Shown in pieces: positions 1 to 8,804 of a stretch of DNA of 19,087 bases. Every line of letters begins with the position of its first letter. Position 1 is the first letter of the stretch. The notes under the pieces were generated by a model. That model saw only the letters and a program-made list of their open reading frames with translations. It did not search any database and was not told the DNA's origin. A program made the position numbers and the translations under genes. The stretch is from an uncultured Planctomycetaceae bacterium (GTDB taxonomy: Bacteria > Planctomycetota > Planctomycetia > Planctomycetales > Planctomycetaceae): contig CAIXQV010000496.1 of NCBI GenBank assembly GCA_903921605.1, positions 1 to 19,087 on the forward strand, given 5' to 3'.

Positions 1-115
1 GAAGCCCGGCATGATGCCGCCGATTCCAGAGTCGACGGATGGCGAAGAGATGTTGCCAGTCGATCCCGAAAAGCTTCCGGAGTCAGACGAGCCTGGCGAT
101 ATTCCGGAGAAGTAG
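1..115 (+). CDS. 3' end of an unidentified protein (partial)
   Basis: An open frame enters from the left edge (codons from base 2) and stops at TAG 113-115, leaving 37 residues. The tail is rich in proline and acidic residues (MMPPIPESTDGEEMLPV... then PEKLPESDEPGDIPEK) and looks disordered. Such tails are common on planctomycete exported or membrane proteins, but no domain can be named from this piece. It ends 32 bp before the CHAT gene on the same strand, so it may be the upstream member of the same transcription unit. It could also be a chance open frame, though the composition and the tight spacing favour a real gene end. Confidence 0.6.
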   Translation, partial: KPGMMPPIPESTDGEEMLPVDPEKLPESDEPGDIPEK

Positions 116-147
116 CGTCTTTACAGCTTTCAGAAGATCTTGATCTC

Positions 148-3100
148 ATGATGATTCACCCTGCATTTGTAAGTGTCTCTTTATTCCTCGTGTTGCTCTT
201 ACCTTCCGTCGCATCCGGGCAGGATGCACGGCTCAGCAGCGCGATCACGAAAGCCGAACAGTTCCAAAAGCAGGGGAAACTTGAGGACGCTGCAAACGAA
301 TACGAGAAGGCTCGAAAACTCGCGGTCGAAGTGTGGGGCGACAACCATGCCAACGTTGCCGCTCTCACTCAGGCGCAGGGGATGCTTTGGAAGGATCTGG
401 GCGAATATGCAAAAGCAGAGACGTTGATCCGGAAAGCGCTCGAGATTTCGACCGCAGTTGGTGACACCGAACTTGCCGCTGAAGCCACGAACAATCTTGC
501 TACCGTAAAATGGGAGCTGGCAGACTATGTGGAGTCACAGAAACTTCACGAAAACGGTCTGGCGCTGCTCAGCAAAGCGTACGGCGAGAACTCGCCAGAG
601 GCGGCTGTCAGTCGAAGCAATCTGGCGGAGGCCCTCAAAGAGCTAGGCGACTACTCCAGCGGCGAACCAATGGTGTTGCAATCCATCAAGGTGCTTCGCA
701 ATCATCAGCCCACGTATGCTTCGGAGCTGGCCGCCAGCTTGATGAACCATGCGGATTTCTACGCGCGCCAGGGAATCTATGTTCGTGCGGAACTGCTGCT
801 GCTGGAATCGATGCAGATCAAAGAAAAGGCCTTCGGTGTCAACCATTTCGAGGTCTGTCGTCCGCGAAATAATCTGGCGGCATTGTACTTCGGGATGGGG
901 CAGTTCGAAAAAGCGGAATCCATGCACAAGCAGAATCTGAAAGTGTTCGAGGCCACTCTGGGGCCAAACCATCCTCATGTTGCCAGCATTGTCCTGAACC
1001 TTGCCTTGACGTATCAGATGCAGAAGCGATACGACGAAGCGGTGGCCATGTACGAGCGTGCTCTTTCGATTCGCCGCAAAAGCTTCGCCGCAGACCACGC
1101 GTCGATCTCGTTAACGCTGCATAACTTTGGACAATTCTATACTAAACGAGCAGACTATCCTCGAGCACTGACGACTTTGCAAGAAGCCCTCGCCAGCCGC
1201 ACAAAGACGTTTGGCCCTGACCACATCACAGTGGGCGTGACAAGTATGGCGATTGGCGATGTGCACTATGCACAAGGGCAGTTTGAAGAAGCCAAAGCGA
1301 ATTATGAGGAGTCCCTGCGCATTCGCCAGAAGCAACTCCCCGAGACTCATCACGACCTGGCCTACAGCCACACGACATTGGGCGAGGTGAATGCATCCAC
1401 TGCAAACTGGGATTCAAGCGTCGATCATTTCGATTCAGCCAGACGCGGGTTCCGTCGACATATTGATCAGTCGCTGCCGTCGCTTCCCGAGGCCGATCAG
1501 ATTTCATTTCTTAAGTACGTTGACGAGCCATATCTTCATTCTTCACTTTCGCTTGTGTTGGCGCAACCGCAAAACCAGAAGGTGATCAATTCCACGGCTG
1601 GCTGGGTGCTTAACGGAAAAGCAGTCTCGCAGCAGGCGATGGCCCAGCGGGCGTTGATTGATCGCGACACCAAAGATTCAAAGCTCGCGGCTGCGGTTAA
1701 GGCGCTGCTTGTGATTCGTAAACAACTTGCGTCACTGATGATGTTAAGCGATTCAGAGGAAGGCGATCCTGCAAAGCAAGCTCGCATTGATGAATTGGTG
1801 CGGCAGGAGCAGGCACAGTCGCGAACGTTATCCGAGCAGGGCGGCCGTTCGCCGGGCTCAGCGGCCTGGATTGAGACCGATGACGTTCGTAAGGCGTTGA
1901 AGGATGATTCAGTGCTGGTGGAGATTGTGAGATTCCGAAAGTACGACTTCGCCAATCCTGCGGCCAAAGAAGAAGATTGTCCTGAGCACTATGTTGCGTG
2001 GATCATTCCAAAGAATGAAGCAGGGGAAATTCGTGTGGTCGATCTGGGTGATGCGACAGCGATTGACGAACGTGTTCGCGCTGCTCGAATTGCTTTGAAG
2101 GAAGCACCGCAGTTGATTCGCGAGAACGGCGAGCAGGACGCCGAAAAAATGTTAGAACCTTCGCTTCGGTCTCTGGCAGGCTCAATTCTGTATCCGTTGC
2201 TTGACGCTCTGGAGCCAGCCAAAACGGTTTACCTCAGTCCGGACTCGTTGATGTGGCTTGTGCCCTGGAGTGCGTTACCTCTTCAGGATGGCCAGTATGC
2301 TATTGAGAAGTTCGATATTCGATTCCTTGTCACCGGGCGTGATTTGGTTCGTAACGAAAACACATTCAATGCCTCCAATCCCGTCATTTTCGCCGACCCG
2401 GATTTCAACCTTGATCCTGCAGCGGTCGAAGCAGCAACGCAGCAGTTACTTAAGAAACCTTCGGGTCAAAGAAACACATTGCGAGCGATCGCTCCATCGG
2501 GAAAGTTTAAACTCGGAACCGTGTCACGCTTACCAGGTACAAAGTCGGAAGCGGAAGCGGTCTTGCCAAATCTGGAACTGTTTACTGCCAGAAAGGCCTC
2601 CGTTTATTCTGGCCAATCGGCTCTGGAAGCTGTCTTCAAAACTGTCCGCCAACCCCGCGTGCTGGTCTTAAGTACTCACGGATTTTTCGAAGAGGAAAAG
2701 CCGGCGGGTGAGTCGTCGCAGACTTCATCAAATCCGTTACTGCGTTGTGGTTTGCTTCTCGCAGGCTGCAACAAGCCCATCGATGCGTCGGTGAATGATG
2801 GCGAGGATGGGATTTTGACAGGACTGGAAATTGTCAGTGTCGACTTGCGAGGCACGGATCTGGTCGTCTTGAGCGCTTGTGAGACAGGACTTGGCGAAGT
2901 TCGAAACGGAGAAGGTGTTTCCGGCCTGCGTCAGGCATTCCAATTGGCCGGTGCACGATCGGTCGTTTCTACCTTGTGGCAGATTCCCGACCGAGAAACC
3001 GCCAGATTGATGGCGAGCTTTTTTGACGGTTTGGCAGAGACTCACGATAAAGCCAGTTCGCTTCGTCAATCCCAACTCAAACTTATCGCAGCACGACGTG

Positions 3101-3159
3101 ATCGTAAAGGGGCCGCTCATCCATTCTACTGGGCTGCATTCACCATCACCGGCGAGTAA
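148..3159 (+). CDS. Exported TPR-repeat CHAT-domain protein (caspase-like peptidase fold)
   Basis: Product of 1003 aa. Residues 1-24 form a signal peptide (hydrophobic core VSLFLVLLLP, cleavage likely after VASG), so it should act outside the cytoplasm. Residues about 30-435 are a run of roughly eight or nine kinesin-light-chain-like tetratricopeptide repeats, with recurring GxNHPxVA and ALxIR(Q/R)K motifs. A helical linker follows, then a C-terminal CHAT domain (about 620-1003). Both caspase-like catalytic residues are present: His844 in STHGFF and Cys911 in LSACETG, followed by the family's GEGVSGLRQAFQLAGARSVVSTLW segment. CHAT proteins are caspase-related peptidases; the substrate here is unknown. 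The ATG at 148 is followed directly by a second ATG (151) and either may be used; no strong Shine-Dalgarno site is seen. The next gene starts 65 bp downstream on the same strand. Confidence 0.92.
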   Translation: MMIHPAFVSVSLFLVLLLPSVASGQDARLSSAITKAEQFQKQGKLEDAANEYEKARKLAVEVWGDNHANVAALTQAQGMLWKDLGEYAKAETLIRKALEISTAVGDTELAAEATNNLATVKWELADYVESQKLHENGLALLSKAYGENSPEAAVSRSNLAEALKELGDYSSGEPMVLQSIKVLRNHQPTYASELAASLMNHADFYARQGIYVRAELLLLESMQIKEKAFGVNHFEVCRPRNNLAALYFGMGQFEKAESMHKQNLKVFEATLGPNHPHVASIVLNLALTYQMQKRYDEAVAMYERALSIRRKSFAADHASISLTLHNFGQFYTKRADYPRALTTLQEALASRTKTFGPDHITVGVTSMAIGDVHYAQGQFEEAKANYEESLRIRQKQLPETHHDLAYSHTTLGEVNASTANWDSSVDHFDSARRGFRRHIDQSLPSLPEADQISFLKYVDEPYLHSSLSLVLAQPQNQKVINSTAGWVLNGKAVSQQAMAQRALIDRDTKDSKLAAAVKALLVIRKQLASLMMLSDSEEGDPAKQARIDELVRQEQAQSRTLSEQGGRSPGSAAWIETDDVRKALKDDSVLVEIVRFRKYDFANPAAKEEDCPEHYVAWIIPKNEAGEIRVVDLGDATAIDERVRAARIALKEAPQLIRENGEQDAEKMLEPSLRSLAGSILYPLLDALEPAKTVYLSPDSLMWLVPWSALPLQDGQYAIEKFDIRFLVTGRDLVRNENTFNASNPVIFADPDFNLDPAAVEAATQQLLKKPSGQRNTLRAIAPSGKFKLGTVSRLPGTKSEAEAVLPNLELFTARKASVYSGQSALEAVFKTVRQPRVLVLSTHGFFEEEKPAGESSQTSSNPLLRCGLLLAGCNKPIDASVNDGEDGILTGLEIVSVDLRGTDLVVLSACETGLGEVRNGEGVSGLRQAFQLAGARSVVSTLWQIPDRETARLMASFFDGLAETHDKASSLRQSQLKLIAARRDRKGAAHPFYWAAFTITGE

Positions 3160-3224
3160 CCATTTAAACAACCCTCAAGGTCTACAAGCTTCGTCGGTGA
3201 CCACTACACGCAAAAATACACATC

Positions 3225-5396
3225 ATGAATTCAATAGCCTACCAGATCTCGTGCAGACTTTTCGCCTTGGGTCTGATCAACCTCGTCTTTGCTTCTTTCT
3301 CCGCTGGCGACGAAGTTCAAAGCCGACTCAACGCGGAGGTGAAGGAGATTCTGCGAAGCCGTTGTGCCGATTGCCACGGCGCTGCCGCTTCCTCAACAGA
3401 GTTTGACGTCCTTGACGCGAAATCCCTCATCGAAACGGATATCGTTAAGGCGGGAAACCCGGAAGAATCCCGCCTGATGAAGTTCCTCGTGACTGACGAC
3501 GAGCAGATTCGCATGCCGAAGGATCTTCCTGCGCTGTCATCCAGCGAGATCGACAAAATCCGGACCTGGATCGCCAATGGCGCGACCGCTTTTCCGGAGG
3601 ATGTCGCGATTCCACGGGAAGACCAGCGTGAAGACTCATTCAGCGCGGTCGCTGGAGTGGATTACGTTCTCAAACAGATTCTTGCTCATCAACGCTCACT
3701 GTCGTCCGATCAGGCGAAGTCGATGCGATACTTCAGTTGCAATCATCTGCTGACACGCGGAGCAACGCGTGACGAGCTGAACTTGCAACGCGATGCCTTG
3801 GCAAAGACTGTTAATCATCTGACGTATTCTCGCGATCCTGTGATGATCGAGGCGATCGATGGCGATACCGCGACGATCTTTGCAGTCGATATTCGCAAGC
3901 TCGGTTGGCATCACGAGTCGCTCAAAGTGGTCGGTACCCAGGGCAAGCTCGGCCCTTCACTCAACAACTACGACATGGTGTTGCTTGAGTATCCCTATGC
4001 GATCGCCTATCACGACTCGGATACCTATGAAAAGCTGAAGAACGAGTTCATTGTGCCCTCCGGCATGGTGCGTCCGATCGCCTATATGCGCGTCGATTGG
4101 TTCTGCAGCGTTGCGCTTCAGCCGCCGCTCTATCACGATCTGATGCACATGCCGTCTCATGTGCAGGACCTCGAGCGAGAAATCGTCGGGGTCAAAGCAG
4201 ATGAGGAACTCCTTCATAAGAATGTTGTTCGAGGAGCCGTGATTTTATCCGGAGTCTCTCGCAATAATCGGGCTGCTGAACGATACGTTTCCCCGCACGG
4301 TGCCTACTGGAAATCGATTGATTACGCGACAAATAAAGGGGAGGAAAATATCTTTCGTGATCCGGTCAACCTTCATGGTGTTGGCGGCGAGATGATATTC
4401 AACCTGCCAAATGGGTTGCAGGGGTACTATCTCTCAACTGCCGCGGGGGATCGACTGGATTCGGGACCCACGGAAATCGTGACTGATAAATTCGCTGAAG
4501 ACAAGTTGGTTCGAAATGCTCTTTCGTGCATCCGTTGTCACGATCAGGGGATCAAGACGTTCAAAGATTCTGTGCGGCCCGCGTTTGAGTCGATGCCAGG
4601 CAACCTTGGATTCAGCCGTAGCGAGGTCCTGAAGCTCTATCCCAAACAAGAAGAGCTATCAGCCCTTTTCAAGTCCGATGGCGGACGGTTTATGTCTGCC
4701 CTGGAGAAGGTCCTCGGACATCCCCAAAAGACTGAACCGTTAACGCCAGTCACTCGTCGTTTTCTAGAAGACCCGATCACGTTGACGGCCGCCGCAGGTG
4801 AGCTGGGATTGATAAAGTCCGGGGACCTTGGAGCCGTCTTTCGCAGCCGACAATTTGCGACGTTAGGATTGATTCCGCTCGCAAGTCAAGGTGCAGTTCG
4901 CCGTGATACCTGGGAAGATTATTTCGATCAGATTGTTCGCGAACTGGGGTTAGGAGACGCGATCGTTTCGCTTGATGCCAATACTCGCAATGACTACGCA
5001 CCACTTGGGCACGGCCCCGACATCAAGATAACGACGACAAAGAACAGTCGAACATTCTCGGCCGGAGATCAAATCGCAGTCATCATTACGAACCAGGGAA
5101 AGACAGAAGTATTTGTCGAATTGATTGGCTCTGGAACCAAAGGTGAAAAAGTCGTTCTGATTCCCACAGGCTTGCGACTGAGCCCCGGAGCATCCACGCG
5201 ATTTCCCAGCGAAGGCACCATCACGGTTAAGCCCAGCCTTGGTCATGAGTTGATCACCGTCTTTGCCAGTGAAGCTGAATTTTCTGCAGGAACGTTGTAT
5301 CGGGGTAAGAACATCGCTGATCGCTACGTTCATGAACTCGACACTCAGCGAGTCAGCCCGATCATCAAGAAGAGCCTTGTGATTGAAACGCGATAG
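3225..5396 (+). CDS. Exported di-haem cytochrome c protein with C-terminal DUF4384-like domain
   Basis: Product of 723 aa with an N-terminal signal sequence (about residues 1-28). The first c-type haem site is CADCH (Cys47, Cys50, His51), within a planctomycete-type cytochrome c domain of about residues 33-125; RMPKDLPALSSSEIDKIRTWIANGA has the usual axial-Met and C-terminal helix pattern of that domain. A long middle part of unrecognised fold follows, then a second site CIRCH (Cys435, Cys438, His439). Residues about 599-690 (from DIKITTTKNSRTFSAGDQIAV) resemble DUF4384, a beta-rich domain often found with caspase-like peptidases or kinases. The second CxxCH could be a metal site rather than a haem site. 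Its place 65 bp after the CHAT gene suggests co-transcription. Redox role and partner are unknown. Confidence 0.82.
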   Translation: MNSIAYQISCRLFALGLINLVFASFSAGDEVQSRLNAEVKEILRSRCADCHGAAASSTEFDVLDAKSLIETDIVKAGNPEESRLMKFLVTDDEQIRMPKDLPALSSSEIDKIRTWIANGATAFPEDVAIPREDQREDSFSAVAGVDYVLKQILAHQRSLSSDQAKSMRYFSCNHLLTRGATRDELNLQRDALAKTVNHLTYSRDPVMIEAIDGDTATIFAVDIRKLGWHHESLKVVGTQGKLGPSLNNYDMVLLEYPYAIAYHDSDTYEKLKNEFIVPSGMVRPIAYMRVDWFCSVALQPPLYHDLMHMPSHVQDLEREIVGVKADEELLHKNVVRGAVILSGVSRNNRAAERYVSPHGAYWKSIDYATNKGEENIFRDPVNLHGVGGEMIFNLPNGLQGYYLSTAAGDRLDSGPTEIVTDKFAEDKLVRNALSCIRCHDQGIKTFKDSVRPAFESMPGNLGFSRSEVLKLYPKQEELSALFKSDGGRFMSALEKVLGHPQKTEPLTPVTRRFLEDPITLTAAAGELGLIKSGDLGAVFRSRQFATLGLIPLASQGAVRRDTWEDYFDQIVRELGLGDAIVSLDANTRNDYAPLGHGPDIKITTTKNSRTFSAGDQIAVIITNQGKTEVFVELIGSGTKGEKVVLIPTGLRLSPGASTRFPSEGTITVKPSLGHELITVFASEAEFSAGTLYRGKNIADRYVHELDTQRVSPIIKKSLVIETR

Positions 5397-5608
5397 TCAT
5401 CCTCCGATCAATGCGAGCAACTCGAGAAGTCCTCGGCACAATGTATGGCTCGTATGGAACAGCCGGGGCTATCCAAACGTGGTACCCTGGCAACAATTCA
5501 CAGCGGCAGATTTCTCTGGCCCCTCTTTCTGCCTGCTGAACTCCTGTTGATTGTAGGGCAGGTTTCGCCGTTGTGTAGAATCTTGAGGCTGGCGTAATGC
5601 GATTGGCC

Positions 5609-5626
5609 GATCGGTGTCTACCGATC
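5609..5626. terminator. Hairpin between convergent genes
   Basis: GATCGGT and ACCGATC form a perfect 7-bp stem around a GTCT loop. It lies in the 270-bp gap between the cytochrome gene (plus) and the Nudix gene (minus), where both transcripts must end. There is no U-tract on either side, so it is at best a weak or factor-assisted terminator. The rest of this gap shows no gene. Confidence 0.35.
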
Positions 5627-5666
5627 TCCGCAAAGCATCCAGATGCCTTCCGCACGTTTTGCAATT

Positions 5667-6137
5667 TCAGTCGAGCTTGGTACTTACTTCATCGGTCGGA
5701 GTTGCACTGGCGTGCATCTTTGCGAGGTGCCCTTCCAGCGATTGCAGCAGTCCATCGATCGTCAGCTCCTGAATCTCGTGTGGGGGATTCCACGGGAACC
5801 AACGAAACCCATGATGCTCTGTCAGCCTGATTTTGACCGGGTGTTTTAGCCAGGCCAGAAACACATACAGCACTTTCTCAATCGAGCCTTCTCCACCGTA
5901 TCGCTTCTCGTTCACAAAGTAGCGATTCTCGAAACGGAAGTCCGGATCGACGTCGATGTCCTGTTCCGTTATTCCGGTTTCCTCAGCCAGTTCCCGCAAA
6001 GCGCACTGCAGTTCCGTTTCTCCTTCATCGACGTGTCCCTTTGGCAAGTCCCATCGATGCGGATGTTTCATCAGCAGAAAGGATTCGATTGGCTTGCCGC
6101 GTACGATGAGAAATCCACATGAGATCGGTTTTTTCAT
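5667..6137 (-). CDS. Nudix hydrolase, Ap4A-hydrolase-like
   Basis: Product of 156 aa. The Nudix box is complete at residues 34-56 (G-x5-E-x7-REL-x-EE-x-GI, beginning GHVDEGE), preceded by WDLPKG. It therefore carries the Mg-binding glutamates needed to cleave a nucleoside diphosphate linked to another group. The WDLPKGHVDEGE context, a tyrosine-containing mid-region and the short C-terminal HHGFRWFPW segment resemble bis(5'-nucleosyl)-tetraphosphatases, so cleavage of dinucleoside polyphosphates is the best guess; RNA 5' ends or other nucleotides are possible. The ATG at 6137 is chosen because GGAGGAAA lies 7 nt upstream and the encoded protein begins at the first Nudix beta strand. The frame stays open upstream to an ATG at 6227, but those 30 residues do not look like the family. 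Divergent from the Gfo/Idh/MocA gene. Confidence 0.9.
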   Translation of the reverse strand: MKKPISCGFLIVRGKPIESFLLMKHPHRWDLPKGHVDEGETELQCALRELAEETGITEQDIDVDPDFRFENRYFVNEKRYGGEGSIEKVLYVFLAWLKHPVKIRLTEHHGFRWFPWNPPHEIQELTIDGLLQSLEGHLAKMHASATPTDEVSTKLD

Positions 6138-6144
6138 AATGCTA

Positions 6145-6152
6145 TTTCCTCC
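6145..6152 (-). promoter_or_regulatory. Strong Shine-Dalgarno site of the Nudix gene
   Basis: GGAGGAAA on the minus strand ends 7 nt before the ATG at 6137. It is one of the strongest ribosome binding sites in the window and fixes the start of the Nudix gene against the longer open frame reaching 6227. Confidence 0.75.
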
Positions 6153-6498
6153 ATGATTCGCAGCCAGCGACGGCAAACCGGCTCCTGACATGGAACATTC
6201 TGTGATCCTCTGAGCCCCAACCAACACGCAGCGAACCCAGGGTATGATGCAGTCCTGTGACCATTTTCACAATCGCAAGACTTTCCTCACCTCAAGGTAT
6301 CCAACACTTTTCGGAGATGATTTCTGTGCCGAATTCTGGACCGATCACGAAATCGGTGTTTTCATTCCGTGATGAAAACCTCGTCCTTTATGGCTCTGTG
6401 TCTGCGATTCTTTGCGATGGTCAAGCAATCGAACAGAAGCTGGGACTGACACGGAGGGCTGACGCCCAACCGCTCGCCGGTTCAGCGCACCTGGGGGG

Positions 6499-6514
6499 CG
6501 AGAAAGGATTCTCG
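6499..6514. repeat. Short perfect inverted repeat in a GC-rich intergenic block
   Basis: CGAGAA and TTCTCG flank an AGGA loop. Just upstream, AACCG-CTCGC-CGGTT forms another small dyad (about 6468-6482). Together they could fold as a compact two-hairpin element. No second copy exists in this window, so its status as a genome repeat is untested. Confidence 0.3.
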
Positions 6515-6755
6515 TATTGCCGCAAGGCGAAGCCCGAGTTTAAGTCGCTGTAGAATCCTGGCCCCAATCAATGGTTGACGCGCCAACGGGTAGCAGCCAG
6601 CGGTCACGTCCTCGTCGGCCGGCATGGCAAGAAGGACCTCCCGGAATGCTCGACTGCGCCCAATTCAGATCTCTTTCCGCAGCTCGCTGGCATCGGGATC
6701 GCATTGCGATAAAAAACACCCTCAAAGCAACTCCGTTTTACGACAGGAATTCTCT

Positions 6756-7802
6756 ATGAGCACAAGGTTTGGAATTGTTGGCACGGGCATGATCGCGCAC
6801 TTCCATGCGAAGGCAATTCAGGCCATGCCAGGCGGGCAGGTCGTCGCGTGCTTCAATCAGAATGTCGATAAGGCCAACGCTTTCGCGGCTGAATACGGAT
6901 GCAAAGCCTACTCGACGCTGGACGAGCTGCTGGCTGATCCCAACGTGGGGATTGTCACAATTTGCACTCCCAGCGGTGCTCACCGAGATCCTGCGATTGC
7001 TGCAGCGAAGGCCGGAAAACATGTGGTCGTGGAGAAGCCTCTGGAGATTACTCTGGAACGCTGCGATGACATCATCAACGCGTGTACTAAGTACGGCGTA
7101 AAGCTCTGCACGATTTTTCCATCACGGTTCAGTGCCGCGAATGTCGCGTTGAAAGCTGCGATTGATGGCGGACGTTTCGGCCGAATCACGCTGGCTGATA
7201 CTTATGTAAAGTGGTGGAGAACTCAGGAGTATTATGACGGCGGCGGCTGGAGAGGCACCTGGGCTTTGGATGGCGGCGGAGCTTACATGAATCAGGCGAT
7301 TCACAATGTTGATCTGTTGTCCTGGCTGATGGGCGACGTGGCCGAGATCGCCGGCTTTACGGGAACACTGGCTCACGAACGCATCGAAGTGGAAGACGTG
7401 GGTGTTGCCTGCCTGAAGTTTGCGAATGGAGCGATCGGCGTGATGGAAGCCACCACAGCCGCCTGGCCAGGCTTGTTGAAAAAGACCGAGATTCACGGCA
7501 GCCGCGGCACAGTGATTGTGGAGCAGGATTCCATTCTGCGCTGGGAGTTCGCCGACGAAAAACCTGAGGACGCGGAGCTTCGAACGAAGCTCGGTGCGGG
7601 CAGTGCAACCTCCGGTGGTGCTTCGGATCCGAAGGCGATTTCTTTCGTCGGTCATCAAATGCAGCTTGAAGATTTTGTGGACGCGATCAAAACCGGACGA
7701 CAACCTCGAGTTGACGGCGCGGAGGGACGCAAAAGCGTTGAGATCATCCTGGCGATCTATGAAGCGTCGCAAACCGGTCAGAGTCAGAAACTGCCGCGAT
7801 AA
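6756..7802 (+). CDS. Gfo/Idh/MocA family NAD(P)-dependent oxidoreductase
   Basis: Product of 348 aa. The N-terminal Rossmann fold opens with FGIVGTGMIA (Gly9-x-Gly11-x-x-Ala14), and the family's EKP motif follows at residues 93-95 (VVVEKPLE). The C-terminal alpha/beta domain carries GGGAYMNQAIHNVDLLSWLMG with the probable active-site His183 and Asp186. These enzymes oxidise or reduce a sugar, inositol or related polyol with NAD(P); the substrate cannot be told from sequence. The ATG at 6756 is preferred because AGGA lies a few bases upstream and the Rossmann strand begins at residue 5. The same frame stays open to 6624, but that extension is arginine-rich and unlike the family. Planctomycetes carry many such paralogues, often for polysaccharide breakdown. 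No sugar-specific neighbour is present here. Confidence 0.92.
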   Translation: MSTRFGIVGTGMIAHFHAKAIQAMPGGQVVACFNQNVDKANAFAAEYGCKAYSTLDELLADPNVGIVTICTPSGAHRDPAIAAAKAGKHVVVEKPLEITLERCDDIINACTKYGVKLCTIFPSRFSAANVALKAAIDGGRFGRITLADTYVKWWRTQEYYDGGGWRGTWALDGGGAYMNQAIHNVDLLSWLMGDVAEIAGFTGTLAHERIEVEDVGVACLKFANGAIGVMEATTAAWPGLLKKTEIHGSRGTVIVEQDSILRWEFADEKPEDAELRTKLGAGSATSGGASDPKAISFVGHQMQLEDFVDAIKTGRQPRVDGAEGRKSVEIILAIYEASQTGQSQKLPR

Positions 7803-7814
7803 ATGCTGCGGATC

Positions 7815-7846
7815 GACGCTCAGAGCGAATTTGCTCTGAGCGCCGT
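7815..7846 (+). terminator. Strong hairpin after the oxidoreductase gene
   Basis: CGCTCAGAGC (7818-7827) and GCTCTGAGCG (7834-7843) form a perfect 10-bp stem with a 6-nt loop. Two further pairs outside one mismatch extend it to 7815-7846. It starts 12 bp after the stop codon and ends 19 bp before the next gene, so it fits a terminator or mRNA-end stabiliser. Only TTT follows, so a classic U-tract is lacking. Confidence 0.6.
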
Positions 7847-7865
7847 TTGAAGGGATTCTTGTTCA

Positions 7866-8795
7866 GTGAACGGACTCATCGGAATCGGAGAACTCGCCGG
7901 ACTAACAGCCGCCGCATTATGGGCGTGCTCCAGTTTGTTTTATGGCCGAACGAAACTGTCTGCGTGGCAGATCAACTTCGGCAAGAACTTTCTGGCATCA
8001 ATCATTCTTTGCGTGCATCTGTTCGTCGTCACAAGCCTGGCCGGGCGATCCATGTTTGCGGCAGATCGCAACACATGGCTGCTGCTCATCGTCAGCAGCG
8101 TCATTGGGATACTGATTGGCGATACGTTCTATTTCCGCAGCCTGCAAATCCTGGGGCCTCGCCGCGCACTGATCGTGTCGATGACATCACCTCTGTTCGG
8201 AGCCATCATCGGCTGGAGTGTGTTGCAGGAATCGCTGTCGCTTCTCAGCATTTCCGGGATCCTGCTGACGTTGTTCGGCATTGCGATTGTTGTCACTGAA
8301 CGAGGAGCAGCGGCTGAGACGCCCGGACATTTTCCGGCTTCGATGTCTCGTGGCGTCGCGATGGGACTGCTGGCGTCTTTGTGCAACGCATGCGGCGGAA
8401 CCTTCAGCCGTCTCGGAACATTCGGCAGCGAAAAACTTTCCGCGGGCGGATGCGATCCGCTCGAAGCGACTGTGATTCGGGTTTGTGTGGCTTCGGCCAG
8501 TTGCATTGCCATTGCGATTATCACGAGGCAACTGGTTAGTACGGCTCGCAAATCATTTGATCCGACGGCCTTGAAATCTTATTTGCCAGCGGTGATCTGC
8601 GGCCCCTGGCTGGGGATCTGGATGAGTCAGATTGCCTACAAGAACTCCTATCTGGCAATCGTTCTGACACTGACGTGCACGACGCCGCTGTTCGTGATGC
8701 CGATGCTACGAATCGCCTACGGCTATCAGATTACAGTCCGAGCGATCATCGGCACTCTGGTCGCATTGATAGGTGTGTATCTGACGGTGGCGTGA
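7866..8795 (+). CDS. EamA/DMT-family membrane transporter
   Basis: Product of 309 aa made of two tandem EamA units (about residues 5-140 and 165-308), each with about five membrane spans, giving ten in total. The second unit includes LPAVICGPWLGIWMSQIAYKN and ends in a hydrophobic helix (IIGTLVALIGVYLTVA). DMT-superfamily proteins of this kind export or exchange small metabolites, often amino acids or sugar derivatives; the substrate is not predictable. The start is GTG at 7866, with GAAGGGA about 10 nt upstream; no ATG lies near the first hydrophobic helix. It follows the oxidoreductase by 63 bp but is separated from it by a strong hairpin, so it may have its own promoter. It converges on the M29 gene with 9 bp between stop codons. 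Confidence 0.88.
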   Translation: MNGLIGIGELAGLTAAALWACSSLFYGRTKLSAWQINFGKNFLASIILCVHLFVVTSLAGRSMFAADRNTWLLLIVSSVIGILIGDTFYFRSLQILGPRRALIVSMTSPLFGAIIGWSVLQESLSLLSISGILLTLFGIAIVVTERGAAAETPGHFPASMSRGVAMGLLASLCNACGGTFSRLGTFGSEKLSAGGCDPLEATVIRVCVASASCIAIAIITRQLVSTARKSFDPTALKSYLPAVICGPWLGIWMSQIAYKNSYLAIVLTLTCTTPLFVMPMLRIAYGYQITVRAIIGTLVALIGVYLTVA

Positions 8796-8804
8796 AGGTC
8801 CCCG

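Larger units (their letters stand above)
6138..6755. other. 618-bp divergent intergenic region
   Basis: This is the gap between the Nudix gene and the oxidoreductase gene. It must hold the promoters of both, but no clear -35/-10 or sigma-54 site could be assigned. A 98-codon GTG-initiated frame (6257-6553, plus) has no Shine-Dalgarno site, no recognisable domain and atypical composition, so it is not called. The stretch 6450-6545 is rich in short inverted repeats (AACCG/CGGTT; CGAGAA/TTCTCG at 6499-6514) and resembles dispersed intergenic repeats, though only one copy is seen here. Confidence 0.5.

Noticed and set aside
6138..6227. N-terminal extension of the Nudix gene to an upstream ATG
   Set aside because: The strong GGAGGAAA site lies inside the extension, correctly placed for the ATG at 6137, and the extra residues do not resemble the family.
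6257..6553. 98-codon GTG-initiated open frame in the Nudix/oxidoreductase gap
   Set aside because: No ribosome binding site, no recognisable domain, and its 3' half runs through the GC-rich dyad block.
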